From NCBI GenBank assembly GCA_003956705.1, contig QZCP01000035.1, positions 310,001 through 374,000 on the forward strand: a stretch of 64,000 nucleotides of DNA. The letters are read 5' to 3'. A program made the translations under genes and the position numbers. The stretch's first letter is position 1, and every line of letters starts with the position of its first letter. The notes under the pieces were generated by a model. The model did no database searches. It was given only the letters and a program-made list of their open reading frames with translations, and had not been told where the DNA came from. This DNA is from Brevipalpus yothersi. Its lineage: Eukaryota; Arthropoda; Arachnida; Trombidiformes; Tenuipalpidae. Of this stretch, positions 39,503-53,297 are shown piece by piece.

Positions 39503-42500
39503 GACCATATAACGGATTTTTGTGAATGCAAACGCAATCAAGAGGGAATAGAGATGGAGAAGAATTTACTCATTCACTCTCTCAAATGGTTCCTATCTCA
39601 ATCTTCAGTCCAGTCCAGGACAGATACCTCAATGCCACAGGCTATTATCAACACCGTCACAGGGAAGCGACCATGATAATGATGCCAGAATAGGTGGAGT
39701 AAGGAAAGAGAGAGAGAGAAGGAATTTATCTATCTCTCATATATATATATGTTCTTCCTCTGATTGAAGCACACATACAAAGTCTAATATCATATTCACC
39801 GGGAGAGAGGAGAATTTTTCAAAGTCAAGTATATAACACACACACGGTGCAAATATCATTAGGAAAAGATGAACAATTTACTTGGCTCCAAAAATGAGAT
39901 GATCTATCTTTCTCTCTTTCTTTCCTACTTTCTTGTGAAAGTTCTGTCAGGTCGTAAAAAGTGCCAGCCACAAACGAAATATTATCATGCTCAGTATACT
40001 TTTCTTTAACTATCTCTCTTACAATTTTTTTAAAACATATCAAAGAAAGAGAAAGAGAGAGAGAAATAGGAAAATGAAATTGCCCAAATCATGATCAAAT
40101 TCAATTCAAGTTGAAAAATTTGAAGCTCACTTTCTCAATTCATCGGTGGATCGTGACTCATTATTTTCTCTCAAGTTATCAGAACACTTTGCCAAAATCA
40201 TCATCAGAATATTTGCTAGAAATCATTTTAGAAATCGAAAGGCAATTTACATGAGTAAATTTTCACTGAAAAAATGTTTCTCATTCTCACCAATGTATCT
40301 TCTTCTTCTTCTTTTTCTTTTTTCAATTTACTCTGGAAAAATTTTTCCCGTTCATCAACACACAACACATTTTAGGTAAAGAATTGAATTGTGATTGTCG
40401 AATTTCCTGGATTGTCAATTGGATGAAAAGTTACAATCTTCAGGTATCAAGTAGAGAACGTAATCCACAGTTTTGTGGTAAACCAAGCACACTTCAGCGT
40501 CGTCCATTCAGTCAAATAAGTCCCGAAGATTTAGGATGTGAGCCAAACATCACAACAACCGTGCCATCATCATCTCTACTACCGGTGGACACTGTTACTG
40601 TGATTACAACACCAAAATCTTCACCGTCCAGCTCATCGTCAACAATTCGTCCAACAACACTAATACTGACTGGCAGTTCATCGACCCAGGCCAAAAGCTC
40701 ACGCCGATTGCCAAGTGATTGGGACAATGAGATGATCATGACTGGACACCGTCAATCAGCCAATGATCTGGGTAATGATCGTTCCAATGAATATAGTCCA
40801 CCGACTGGAACCTCCACAATAATGGACCCAGAAGAGGATCCAAATTTATCCGCTATTCCAACCAATAGTAATCCAAATGGTGAGCGAGTGTCATCAGATT
40901 CATTGTCGATCAAGCAAAACCTTAATCCAAAAACTTCCGATCAGAATCCTTCCTCCTCATCTTCCGCTTCATCTTCATCTTCATCTTTTCCAACAGCAAG
41001 TCAGGAAATTCATAAAATAATGAATGCTTACCGGCGAGAATCATCGATCATAATTGAGTGGGATCGAAACAGTTTAATCGATGATAAAGATTTACAGCTT
41101 GTGTATCGCTTTTTTGGACGTAAAGATTTCAAGAAAGGTCCTAAATTGGATCGTTCATCACGCCGCTACGTGTTACCTCATTTACCATCAACTGAGTGCA
41201 TAATCGTTTGTGCTGTGTCCACTGCAAGTGATCTGAAAACACTTCGTGTTGAAGATGTGCCAATGTCCGCGTGCCGAGAAGTTCGTCGTGAACGTGGTCG
41301 TATTGCTGATCTGGACAAAGTTGTTATCGGTGCAACAGCAGCATTATGTGCCTTCGTTGTGATGGGAATAATAATGTTAACATGCTGCTATCGTAAAGAT
41401 GGTAAGAAGAAGAAGTCACTTCCATCTTTGCCACCTCCACCAGCACTAATTGCCGGCGGTCCATGTCCAATGAAACCGGACAATGAATGGGAAACTGTGT
41501 CCATGTATAGTACTCGAAGTATTCCTCGTGCTCGAATGTATCACATGGATGGTGGACCGATGGGTGCCATGAATGGTTCGATACACAATTTAGCTATGGA
41601 CGATGCTCGATCACATGTGTCCAATTATTCACATCTTCCCAATGGAGGTGGTATCTATGGTGGAGGTGGTAAGCAACGTAATATGCCACCAGGTCCACTT
41701 AATGGTGATAGTCAATCTCATCGTTCATATTCTCAATTATCAACACGTTTCAATGGTACCTGTACACTTCCTCACACTGATTTGACTAACAAGCCATCAT
41801 CGTTAAGTAATTCTCATCATCAACTACATCATACGGGCAATGGGGTTGGCGGCAATGGTCACCATCATCATCATGTCCATCCTCATGCCAATTTGAATGG
41901 TGGTGCGGGCGGTTCACCATCCTATATAACCAATTATCAAGCATTGAATGCTAAAAAACGTAGTAAGAGTTGCAATCGTTTAAATTCATCTAGTTCAATG
42001 CACTCTCTCACCGAATATGATTCGGATTGGCATAATACTGGACACCATAAGATGCCCGGATGGAAGGACAATGGGGTTGATGTGTATGTGGATAAAAATC
42101 AACTGTTACCCAATCCAATTAACGGTAAATTTCTCGCCTCAAGGTGATGTGAGGTACGGAAACACGTTAACTGAGCAACTATATAGCACATACAAACACA
42201 CACATACACTCATATATAGCACCTTAAGCGAAATTTTTTCCATCACTAGTGATTAATTATGCAAATTTATATGAAAAACCATTGAATCAGCTCGGTGAGT
42301 GTACTCAAGCATGATTCTTAATTTTCAACTGGTGTTTAAACAAGGACTGTGAAATAAATGATTTCACAGCTTCATGGAGGCCTTGTATTCGCAATCATAT
42401 TCACCTTAAGTGTGATTGACTCTACAAAAACAACGGAATGAACTTCATCTTCTTCCATCATCATGTGAACAATGAGAGATTCGGTGAATCTCATTCGAAA

Positions 42501-43531
42501 ACCTGAGATGGTTGATCATATATAAATGAATAGCTCAACATTTGATAGCAACAAGCTATCAAATCTATTTCTTAAATAATAAAAAGAACATCATCGTCAC
42601 TTTCATTCAATTATTTTGACCATTATTAGTATTGAACTTCAATCTCATCATTTATAAATCCAGCCAATCAATCTTTTGAGATACAATTTTATTATATTAT
42701 TTTTATTGCTCATTTTTGTACTTTGGCCATCGAAAAATTGTGAATCTTTTGAATCAAATAATCTTAAATTATAAATATATTTCATTTCCAATTGGAAGAT
42801 TACTTCAATTCCTTCTCTCCTCACTCTCAACGATTCCATGAAGACATTGAAACTCTATTCAAACTTTTCTAACATGTCTTTGTCAGCCTCTGCAAGTATT
42901 CTCTATCTTTTCTTTGGATCAAACTGAATGTACATGAAAACAATGGCAGCTGATGAAAAAGAGTGAATATCCCTTCTCTCTATTCTCTTTTTTGGTGGCA
43001 GATAAATTCCAAGTTGAAGAAACGCTATTGTTTCAATCAAAAAACATCGGTCATGGACACATCTTTTCGGCAAATGATTGTTCAACATGCCCAAGTTATT
43101 CCTCTTTTCTCAGCCTGACTACTTTTCTTAGGAGAATAGGAAGAGATAGAAAGAGAGAGAAACTTTTCCCGCTTCACCTCAACTCAATAAAACAAACTTC
43201 AGCATATATTTGAGCAAAGTCTATGCTGAGGAAGAGAGGTGAAGGAAAAGTGCTTACAGTACACCAGGATGTCGATGAATGTATGTGTGTAAGGTATTTA
43301 TTCATATTATCATTAGAAAATATTCAGAATATATATATGTAGAACCCTGTAGCTCACCTCATGTTGAAATAATATTACCACAAAAACTTTCACTGCAAAT
43401 AGTGAATAGAAGTTGACTGTGAAGGGGAAGATATATACAAGACCAAGAGGCAAGAATAAATGAAGCTTAGGATAAAAGTGAAGCCGGTTCTGATCGGCAA
43501 GCGGTCAGGTCAACATGGGTCGAGAAAAGCC

Positions 43532-43586
<55 letters not shown>

Positions 43587-46500
43587 CTCCAATCCGTGTG
43601 TCTACCATCATGTGTATCGGAGAATCATAAAAACCACTGGAGAATCATCATCAATGAAAATTACTGAACAGCAATCATTATCGTACACACACATATATAC
43701 ACTATCGTGATTATTATTATTTTGCCTGAACACATGTGGCCCACTCGTGGAATCGCGCCATTCTTCAACCATTGCCACCGCCATCACCACTATTGGACAA
43801 GTGTGTGTAGAGATCAAAGCGTGTAGAGAATTTGTGATATTCAACAGCGATAGGTATATGTATATATATATTTGCTTACTTATCTTCTATCAAAAGCCGT
43901 AAATCTTATAGCTTCTGAATACCATGGCTTCTGATGGGCCACATGTGAAGAGGGAGAGAGAAAGAAGATAAGGAAAATGGGATAACCAAAAATATTTCAA
44001 AGTTTTATCTGACCATCTTCTTTCTCTCTCTTCCTTGAGTCCTCGAATATATATTCAAACGTTTGTCTCTTTTTGTCATTCTTTTTCTTTCCTCTTCTAT
44101 ATAATATGCAATGGAATACCAGAAATGCCAAGTTAACAACCTACTCAACGTCAACGAATGATTTTTTTTGTGTTTTTTGCAAGTAAAATCTTGCTGCAAT
44201 GGAGATACATTACAGTTGGAATTCAATGTTGGTTATACCATTGCTGGTGATGATCATGATAATTATAATGAAAACTTGCTGAAGAAGAGTGAATTCAGGG
44301 ATGGATTAAGCTGACAAATTTGGTGTCAAATTTTGAAAAATCAATAAAAAAGTGAAAGTAAAAGTTTTCCTCAAGAATGCCAATGAAAAATGGCTTGATT
44401 TTACTAGATTTTAGCAAGTATTCTGGAAGATTTTTCAAGTCAATTCTTCCATCTTAGAAGAGCAATCCAACTTGGAAAAAAATTGTACACACAAAAACAA
44501 AGAAATTAGGATCAGCTGAGAAGTTCTTATCATAGTTTTGTGGCCTTATCACGCAAACGCTTACAGCTATAGTTTTTCAGGGCAACTTCCTCATTTGAAT
44601 ATTTTTTCTTCTCTCTATCATTTTGAAAAAACAATGAGAAGATACCTAATGAAGTGAAACATACTCCTTCTACCTAACCTTGATGATGCAGGAGGCATCC
44701 AGTAAAAAATGGGCGAAAATCGTGAAAAATAAGTGCCAGAAAAGCATCTGAAAGAGATGGAACCAATATGGTATATATACTTGAACCAAGCTGTATCACG
44801 AATCTTTTTTTCACCATAAAAGTACACACAAAAATATCTTTGTTGTTGTTACTGATGAAAGATGAAATAAATCAAAACTATATGGAGGGTTTTTTTTTGC
44901 TTTTTTTCCTCTCAGATCCTATCTGCCTGAATTCGCATAGAATTTTGATTTCTTACGCTTCTCAGACACACCAAATACAAATGAATGAATATGCAGAATA
45001 TATCACTCAATCCCACCTCAGCTCCATACATCGAATCTCCCTGAGTGCATATAATTACATCATGCAATCTCTAGGTCAGTAAATAAATAGGATTGATTCA
45101 CCACATTTTTGGGCCTGACTGTTGACTCTTTTTCTTACCCAGCTAACGATAGAGAATAAAGAATGAAGAACAGACACATTCTTTATTACAAGTGAAAAAT
45201 AGAAAAGATATAGAAGGCTAATAGTGACGCCCGGATAGCCTGAATTTCTATCTTGTGAATTATAGCATACACAGATAATAGATAATAGTATGAGCGGCAA
45301 AATAGACAGTTTCGATAAGAAAGAAAGAGAAAAAGTAAGAGAAGCTTAAACAGCTTTTTCTCACAGTGGCCTGAGAACAGTGACTATCAGAGTGATTACA
45401 TAGAAGAAGTTTTCTCTTCTCCACCATAACCCTATTGAATTATGGTTACAGCAACAAGCTTCGTGATCTCGTAATGCATGAAAAATCAGCATCCTTCAAA
45501 ATTATCGATCATATGGGGTGGTCTTTATGGTGGCCACACATAAAATGGGCCAAAAGAAGAAGTAGAGAAAAAAAATCTTCTTCAAAAAAAGGATGAAAAT
45601 CTGATTCCTCTTCAGATATTATCCACAGTAAAGGTGGAACATTTCTGATTTCCAGAGGCATTGAATGCCCACAGCAACACCATTCACAATAAGGCCTTCT
45701 TTTACCTACGTATTCTCTCTCACTTAGATTTCCCGCTCTTCTACTCACATTCTCTCAATTGTCTATTTTTCCATCGAAAAGGTATACTTTTACAAAAAAA
45801 GATCATAATCATTAACGTTCTGTTGATGACCAGAGGGAATGTTAAACCAAGGATAACCTCGAAAATGTATACGCATTGGATTTTCTCTATGAGCTCTTCT
45901 CTGTGTATAGAGGAGACGTACTTTTCATTTCCTCGATCAAGGTATGAGATGAGCGAAAATTTTCTCTCTCTCTCTCTCTCTCTCTCCTCTTCATTCAACA
46001 TCAGAACCATGTAATCGTATTCAAGCAACAAAAATCAGCAAGAGATGGGCCTTAATCGTTATCGTTTACTTCTCCTTACACACACGCGGCCTTTAACAGT
46101 CTTTTCTTTTTTTCCAAGCAGAATTTGTAAGGCCTTAGTCTTTACTTTCCCTTATCCTACCGAAATTTTGAGAGGCATGCAAGAATGATGAACAAATGAT
46201 AATAGTCAACCGTGTATATTCATCCATTTCCACTGTTGCCTTTCACATTGGTAGTGTATAAACAGGTATAGTCATGCTAATACGATAGTCTTTGTGATGG
46301 AAAAATAATAGACAATTGATGTCCAGAGCCAAGCTATGGACCTTCTCTCTCTCTCTCTCTCTGGATGGATGGATGGATGGTATGAATAAATGTATTGATG
46401 TAGTGAGTACAATACTTAAGCTGAAGGGAAGCTAAGAAATGAATCTATTTCCAGGAATAAGGACCATGATCTGATGGAAAATCAAGACAATTGTTGACGC

Positions 46501-47387
46501 TTAAGATTATAAGAGTACTTGGGCAGCTTAAAAAGTTTCAACCGAGATAAGTAATACACTTAGGGAAAACAACACGGAAATTTGGAAGATAGATGATTGA
46601 AATGGAAAAGATGTATTTTCAATAGTAACACCTTTTTTCTCTTTACGAATTGGAAGGCATTAAGCATCTTCAAACGAAAATACATAATCTTCTCCCTTAT
46701 ATCAGAGGAAAGTTTATTGAAGAAATACGAAACAAGCAGTTGGAGGTAAGTTCTTGTTCAAAAAAATCTCTCTTATTCTCATTTCCATTTCTCTCAATAC
46801 AGGAACACATCACATCCATCTCTGTCTTGAGCAGTTCAGCAAATCTTTCATCATTACCATCATCCGCAATAATGCCATTGGCCTTTTTTCTTCTACATTT
46901 TCCTATGGTTTGAGGTCTTTTTTGCATGCTTCTGGCATCTTCCTTTCTATTGGCCTCAAATTTATTTCCCATTACTGATCGTTCAGAGAAAAATGAAATT
47001 TTATATCTGCCTTCAGAATGGTAGAACTGACAAAATATTTCAATAATTTTCAGGACTAAAAAGCGAATCGCTCGAAAAGTAAAAGTGATTGCACATACAC
47101 GATGACACCATGGAACAAACAATCAGTAAAAACTAAAGGAAAAATATCAAGATAACAACAGCAAAAAGCTATATTTTGAAAAGTGAAATTGTCGTGATTC
47201 GATTCAAGAATTCCTTGTCTCGTTGGTATATCAACAATTTTCACCCAGCAAGTATTCAGATTTCGTTTCATGGTCCCTCTCTCCACCAACATTTTCGTAT
47301 TGTTGGCCAAAAGACTTGCCTCATTGAGCACCTACGAGAGAGCGTAACACAACAGGGCTTGATTGGATTCAAAAATTTCATGCCCAT

Positions 47388-47437
<50 letters not shown>

Positions 47438-47618
47438 NNNNNNNNNNNNNNNNNNNNNNNNNNNNNNNNNNNNNNNNNNNNNNNNNNNNNNNNNNNNNNN
47501 NNNNNNNNNNNNNNNNNNNNNNNNNNNNNNNNNNNNNNNNNNNNNNNNNNNNNNNNNNNNNNNNNNNNNNNNNNNNNNNNNNNNNNNNNNNNNNNNNNNN
47601 NNNNNNNNNNNNNNNNNN

Positions 47619-47655
<37 letters not shown>

Positions 47656-49779
47656 CTTCATCAACGTGTGATACTATCTCTCTCATCATTGAGAAATGTG
47701 ATAAAGGAAGATTCTTAATAAAATTCAGACAGGCTAGACAATTGAAGAAGAGAAACATTCTTTCGAGCCAAATTAATGAATGGGTAATCGTTTGGATAAG
47801 GTGCCAGAGATCATTGCCAATTATTAGAAACTTCAGAGACTGTGAATTGAGAAAGAAAGATGGGAAAATCTTTGCAGAACTTAGGTTAAGGGACAGAAAG
47901 TTGAGAGCAAAAACAATGAAAGGAAGTCAAAGATATTGAATAATTGGTACCATCTTAATGAACGGATTGCATCTTTCAGGTCCTGTCTCCCTACATATAT
48001 CTGGAAAAAATGATTTGATCTAGGTAAATGAGAGAAGCCTGTTTGTACGGGCTTTTTCAGATAGAAAAGGGAAAGGGAATTCAAACAGAAGATGAAATGC
48101 TGTTGACGTAATCAGATGATAGGAATAATCCGGCATCGAATTCAATCTCGTCTTAAGCTTGTGAGTAAGGGAAAAAATCTCTCTGCAGAAAGTTATCGAT
48201 AATTCAAATCTTACATGCTACAGTTCACATTGATGACGATTAATTGAGTAGGATTGAGTGGAAAAATAAAAAGATGATCTAGCAAATTAATGGATGCAAA
48301 CAATTAATAATGAGAGGAATGACATTTGAAGCAAATAAACACCAGATAGTGTGTGTCTGAGTGCATGTGTGTGCATGTGAATGGCTAAGAATCATATCGT
48401 CAATCTTGATCTGGACGATGATGGACTGAGAAGGCTTGAGAAATGGGATGATAGTAGGAGAAGACATCTTGGACACCCTCGGAGAAGGTACTGATGAGTT
48501 GAAAATGCTCATTTTATTGAGAGAAAGGGAGAAGAAAAAAGATAAAAAACAGAATTGAGCTTCCAGAGATCAGAAGAAAAAAGAATATGACATGAAAATT
48601 GAGACCAAAAAAAGGATGCAAGAGAAACAGGTGAATAATGTGTATAACATCGCTTGAATTTATCTGGATTTTTTTTCTCTATTCAATCACTGAGTTTGAG
48701 GGTGAAGATTTAAAGCTCAAAAGTGAAAGCCCAGAATATCACACAGCTTGATAGAGTAAGATGAATGTTCCACAAAAATAATAAAAAAGAATAACTCTTC
48801 CAATTGATTATATTTTTTTACGCTACCTTCTCCATTTACTTTCTAGAACAGTAAATTTCAGAGTTGCGTAAGATGATTTTCGATCAAATCTTCAGCCGAT
48901 AAGCTCTTCCTACTGGCCAGACGATTGAATGTTCTTTTTGAAAAGGCTTTCAAAATCAATGAATTATAGTGAATTTGAAACATCGAAAAGAAAACATCTG
49001 TTTCTTTCTACTCCGAGAAATGTTGGAGTTGATTGATTATTTGTGTGTAATGTTTGCCCATTGATTGCCAGATAAAAACTAATAAGTAGCCTCCACATAA
49101 GGTAACTATTGGCTTTTTAATCATCTCACAAATCAGACAGCAATATGAAAGATTATGAGCTCCAGTGAGAAGATATTGACCCTCTTGCTGGCAGATACAA
49201 GTTACAAGTGTACATACGTACATGTATGTGTGCGTTGATCATATATGACTTGAGGTGTTGAACGAGGAGAATGAAGGTTCCACCATGATATATACTTTGA
49301 ATGGAAAAGTTGAAAGTGAGAGGGAAAAAGTATTCAAGCTGTCTTCTCTCTTACATCGTTCTAAGAAAAATACCTTAATCATGAGATTTCGCGCGCCTCA
49401 CAGTTTACAAAATCAATTTATTTATGTTTCAACTCAGCTGAGAAAAGAAACCAAGGGGTACATGAACAGATGAGTGAAAAAAGACGGTATACAAGAATCT
49501 TGTGAAAATTTTTCACTATATGATGGTGTTGAAGAGGAAGAAAGATGAAATAGAGTCTAGCTGATGACCACAAGGAAGAGAGAGAGAGAGAAGGAAGCAA
49601 CTCAAATGAAGCTGGAATAACTTATAGCAATGTGTATTTCTGAATTGAAAATCAGCTTTCATCATCAAGCTAGAGCTTATTGCTTTCCCTCTCATAATGA
49701 TATGATGATGCTATTGGATGATTATCCTCACTATTTCCCTTTTTTCCACTCACTTTCACCGGTATTTATTATAATCACG

Positions 49780-49835
<56 letters not shown>

Positions 49836-52800
49836 CTGCATCCTTCTCTCTGGATACAGACTTTTATCGTTCCGTAATCTTCATCAAGCATGATCCTCTC
49901 TATCAAGTCCACTTGGCATGTAGCTCAAACGATAATGAACCCTAGCTTTCAGCATTCCTATTCCCACTCGATACAAGATTAATTCACAAAAAAAGGAATA
50001 AGATGAAAAGAAAATCTGAATCCCGTACATAACTACATATTTTAAGCCTCATTAGATGACAAGACCCAAGAACTCTTAAACGGGTCGAATAAAGTACATA
50101 TAAGCTCTACCTCCTCATGAACCAGAAACATGAAATTAACTATGATCAATTCATCTATAGTTAAAGAACTGGTGGAAAAAAATTTGAGTTTCCAGTACTC
50201 GTTAAATTGTTCTCTAGAGAATTCAAGTAAGCAAGAAGCTAGTGATCTATCGATATAAAGCGTCTTTGATCGAGACTAAGTGTCGCAATCTATGAAGCCT
50301 CTTTCTACCATGATCTTTAATAAACTTTTTTTCTGAAAGAGCTTGTGTGATACTATACGGGGAAGCAAAAAAGAATCAACATTGCAGTCTTTAGAGAGGA
50401 CAAATTATCATAGATCAGAAACCTCGGTGAAGATAATTCAGATGAGAAAGAACAGAAGCAAATAAAGTGGCCTTTAAGGAGAGGCAATCAAGGGGTAGAT
50501 GAAGCCTCACAGATGCGCATTGAGTTTCATTAGACATGCAAAAACTTTTTTGATGATCGATGCATTCGATTACCATGAGATTTCAAAGTGATTTGTCAAA
50601 TACCCAGAGAAGAAGAAGAGAGAGAGAGAGAGAAAGTTTAAAAAGGGTTAAGTAGCAAAACTGATGGATGAGATGAAGAGGAGCATGAGAAATGATATCG
50701 GAATAGGAGGAAAGATCGATGACATGAGCCAGCTCCTAGACATACCTACAGTAGTCAGTTTCAAGAGAAAGAAATGAGAAGATGCTTTTCCTCATCTTCA
50801 ATCAGAGATGAAAGATGCATTTCCATTTCGTGCTAATCCTCTGATCAGGATAATTCAAAATCATGAAAATGGAAGCAAAAAAGATATGAAAATAGCTGTT
50901 GGGATCTCTTGTTCTTCATTTTTCATTCAAATTTCATGAAACATCATCATATTCTCTTTTTCATTCTAGTCACTATAAAACTTTCATGGGCCAATTATTA
51001 CATCGAAAAACACTGACAATTATTCTCTGAGCTATAAATGGAATGAAGAAAGATTCTAAACGTTGCTAATAAACGAAGTTCTTGAAACCAAGAAAAATGT
51101 TCAGAATCATTTGATCAATTACAGAAAACGAGAAGATCCAAGAAGAACAATCAAGAATGATGCGATTCTTGGAGAATACAATCATCATCAACAGTGACAA
51201 CGAATAGATAGAAAACATTCCAATGTGGAGAAGAAGTATTTTTCTGATGGTAGAGATGATAGACTATAGAGGCCGATCTATTCCTCAAGTGTTGCCCAGC
51301 AGCAAATTTTTCCGAGGCCATGGACAACATGTAGATTAGCTAATTGCAGGTATAATTTATAAGGATTTTCACAGAACATTCAATCAAAACGATAGGATCA
51401 GGAGTGAATGTAGTGATAGCGAGAACGCTTGAGGTGTGAGATGCATAAATTGTTCCAAAGATACAAGAAAATAGTGGAGATGGTAAGAAAAATAATTACG
51501 ATAGAAGAGAGCACAAGGAAACAGGATAGATGGAAAGAGAGGGACATCGATTCGCGTGTATTTAAATGATGACTTTGGTGAATACCAAATGAGAACATGA
51601 GTGTGATTTGAAATCAAAATAATCCGGTAATAAATGTAACGGATGATAGGAGCAACTAGAAATATTTATATATACATTATTCTCACTGAGGTTTTCTTTC
51701 TACAAGGGTTTCCGCTCATAATGGGGATAGTAAATTCCGAGGATTTTCAAGGGCTAAGAAAAATTTGAATTGAAGTGTTAATCTTTCATCGTGCATGTGT
51801 GTATAGAATGCAATTTATCTGTTAGCATCAAGAGATGAAACAAACAGAGATGAATAGTCATAAACTTATGGACACTTTTTCTGCCTCTCAAGTTGAACAG
51901 AAATTCTTTCTCTGAATTCAAGAAACAAGTTCTGTGAAAAAATCCGGAAAATTTTGGGGTGCCTCACGGCTACCCAAGAAGTAATGAACATGAAATCACT
52001 TCTCAAATCAACAAGAAAAAATATGCTCATGAAGAGAAAGAGAGAGAAAAACAATATCCATTTCAATTCTCTTGATCTTCCTATTAAATTTACTTGAAAA
52101 GTGAACATTTTTGAGTGAAAAGCACATCCTAAAATCCATGAATATAATTGACATCGTGGATCAAGAATATTGCTTGAATTTTTTTTCTTATTCTCTCTCT
52201 CTCTCTCTTACTTTCTTTTTTTCATTTTCAGCATTTTGCAATTATCTCACCACGGATATCCGAAAACTCACTAATCAAGGGAGTGATTTGAAAAATTTTT
52301 CACTCATCGTTGAGTGACTTTCACTGAGAAGAAGAAGAAAAATGAAAGAATATCAATCATCAATAGGAATGAAGAAGAAAAATCATAAACGATGATTTTC
52401 AACCCTTCAGAAAAATTTTTCTACATCACTTTGTGCATATGACTGTGAGATTGTTGATTCATTTCTTGTTCTCTCATCATCACCCCAAAAACTAGCCTCA
52501 CATAGATGGACAGGTCAAGTTGTGAGAAAAAAGATGAAGACAGTGAATGAAGAAAATGATACTCTCTTAATGCTTATTATGAACGTTTGAATGCCGAGAT
52601 GGAATGATCAGAAAAGAAGATCAAACTAGGCAGGGAAGATGAGAGAGATGGAAGAGGAAGAACCCACTAATGAGTTGTAGTGAGAGAGAGAAAGTAAGAT
52701 TTGATCTCTTGGAAGATGCACAAAATTGTATATGTGCGTCTCTTATTCCTGTGTTTTGCTTAAGAGCAAATCTTTCTCGCTGATCAGTCAAATCGTTTCA

Positions 52801-53199
52801 TTGATGAGAAATGAAGTGAAAGTTGAAAAGTCGTTGAACGATCAGATGGAAGGAACGCAAAATGTAAATGTATGAGAGATAATCAGTTGGCCGAAATGAG
52901 TATGATGTGAAAAAAGAATCAAAAAAACATGTTTGTCATTATCTTACTTTGGTAAATCGACAAGTGTTTCCCAATGATCTCGCAGTTCTTTGATAATTTC
53001 ACTCCACATATAGGCAACTGAGCGAAAATCTCGAAGATGATAAAATAGAACTGCTAGTCTCCAGGTGAGATTGTTAAAAGGAGAAGATTTGAAGCTGCGA
53101 TAGTCCTGAAAACATCGGAATTGGAGAAAAAAAATTCAACAGATGAGGAGGATAAAAAAAGTCTTTTGTTCATTTTTCATTTGATTTTTTTCGCTCAAA

Positions 53200-53297
<98 letters not shown>

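Larger units (their letters stand above)
25496..52947 (-). other. giant intron 6 of RAB3GAP1, hosting two antisense genes
   Basis: On the minus strand the intron starts with GTAAGA after exon 6 (52948) and ends at an acceptor before the 55-nt exon 7 (25495). At about 27.5 kb it is more than ten times longer than any other intron in the gene. It contains two complete plus-strand genes (28204-29673 and 32569-42147), most of the window's long GA/CT tracts, and the only assembly gap. The stretches 25.5-28.2, 29.7-32.5 and 42.1-52.9 kb show no further gene that I can support. Confidence 0.9.
42148..52947. other. 10.8 kb of host-intron sequence without a recognised gene
   Basis: After the 3' UTR of the LRR gene (AATAAA at 42353 and 42578) I see no supportable coding exon up to RAB3GAP1 exon 6. 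The stretch holds GA/CT tracts at 43534, 45964, 47391-47652 (with gap) and 49784, a GGAT tetranucleotide run at about 46363-46380, CACACA runs and many short chance frames. Distal regulatory elements for either nested gene could be here, but nothing specific can be read. Confidence 0.5.

Noticed and set aside
47332..47758. Long frames translated through the N gap
   Set aside because: They consist of Ns and GA repeat.
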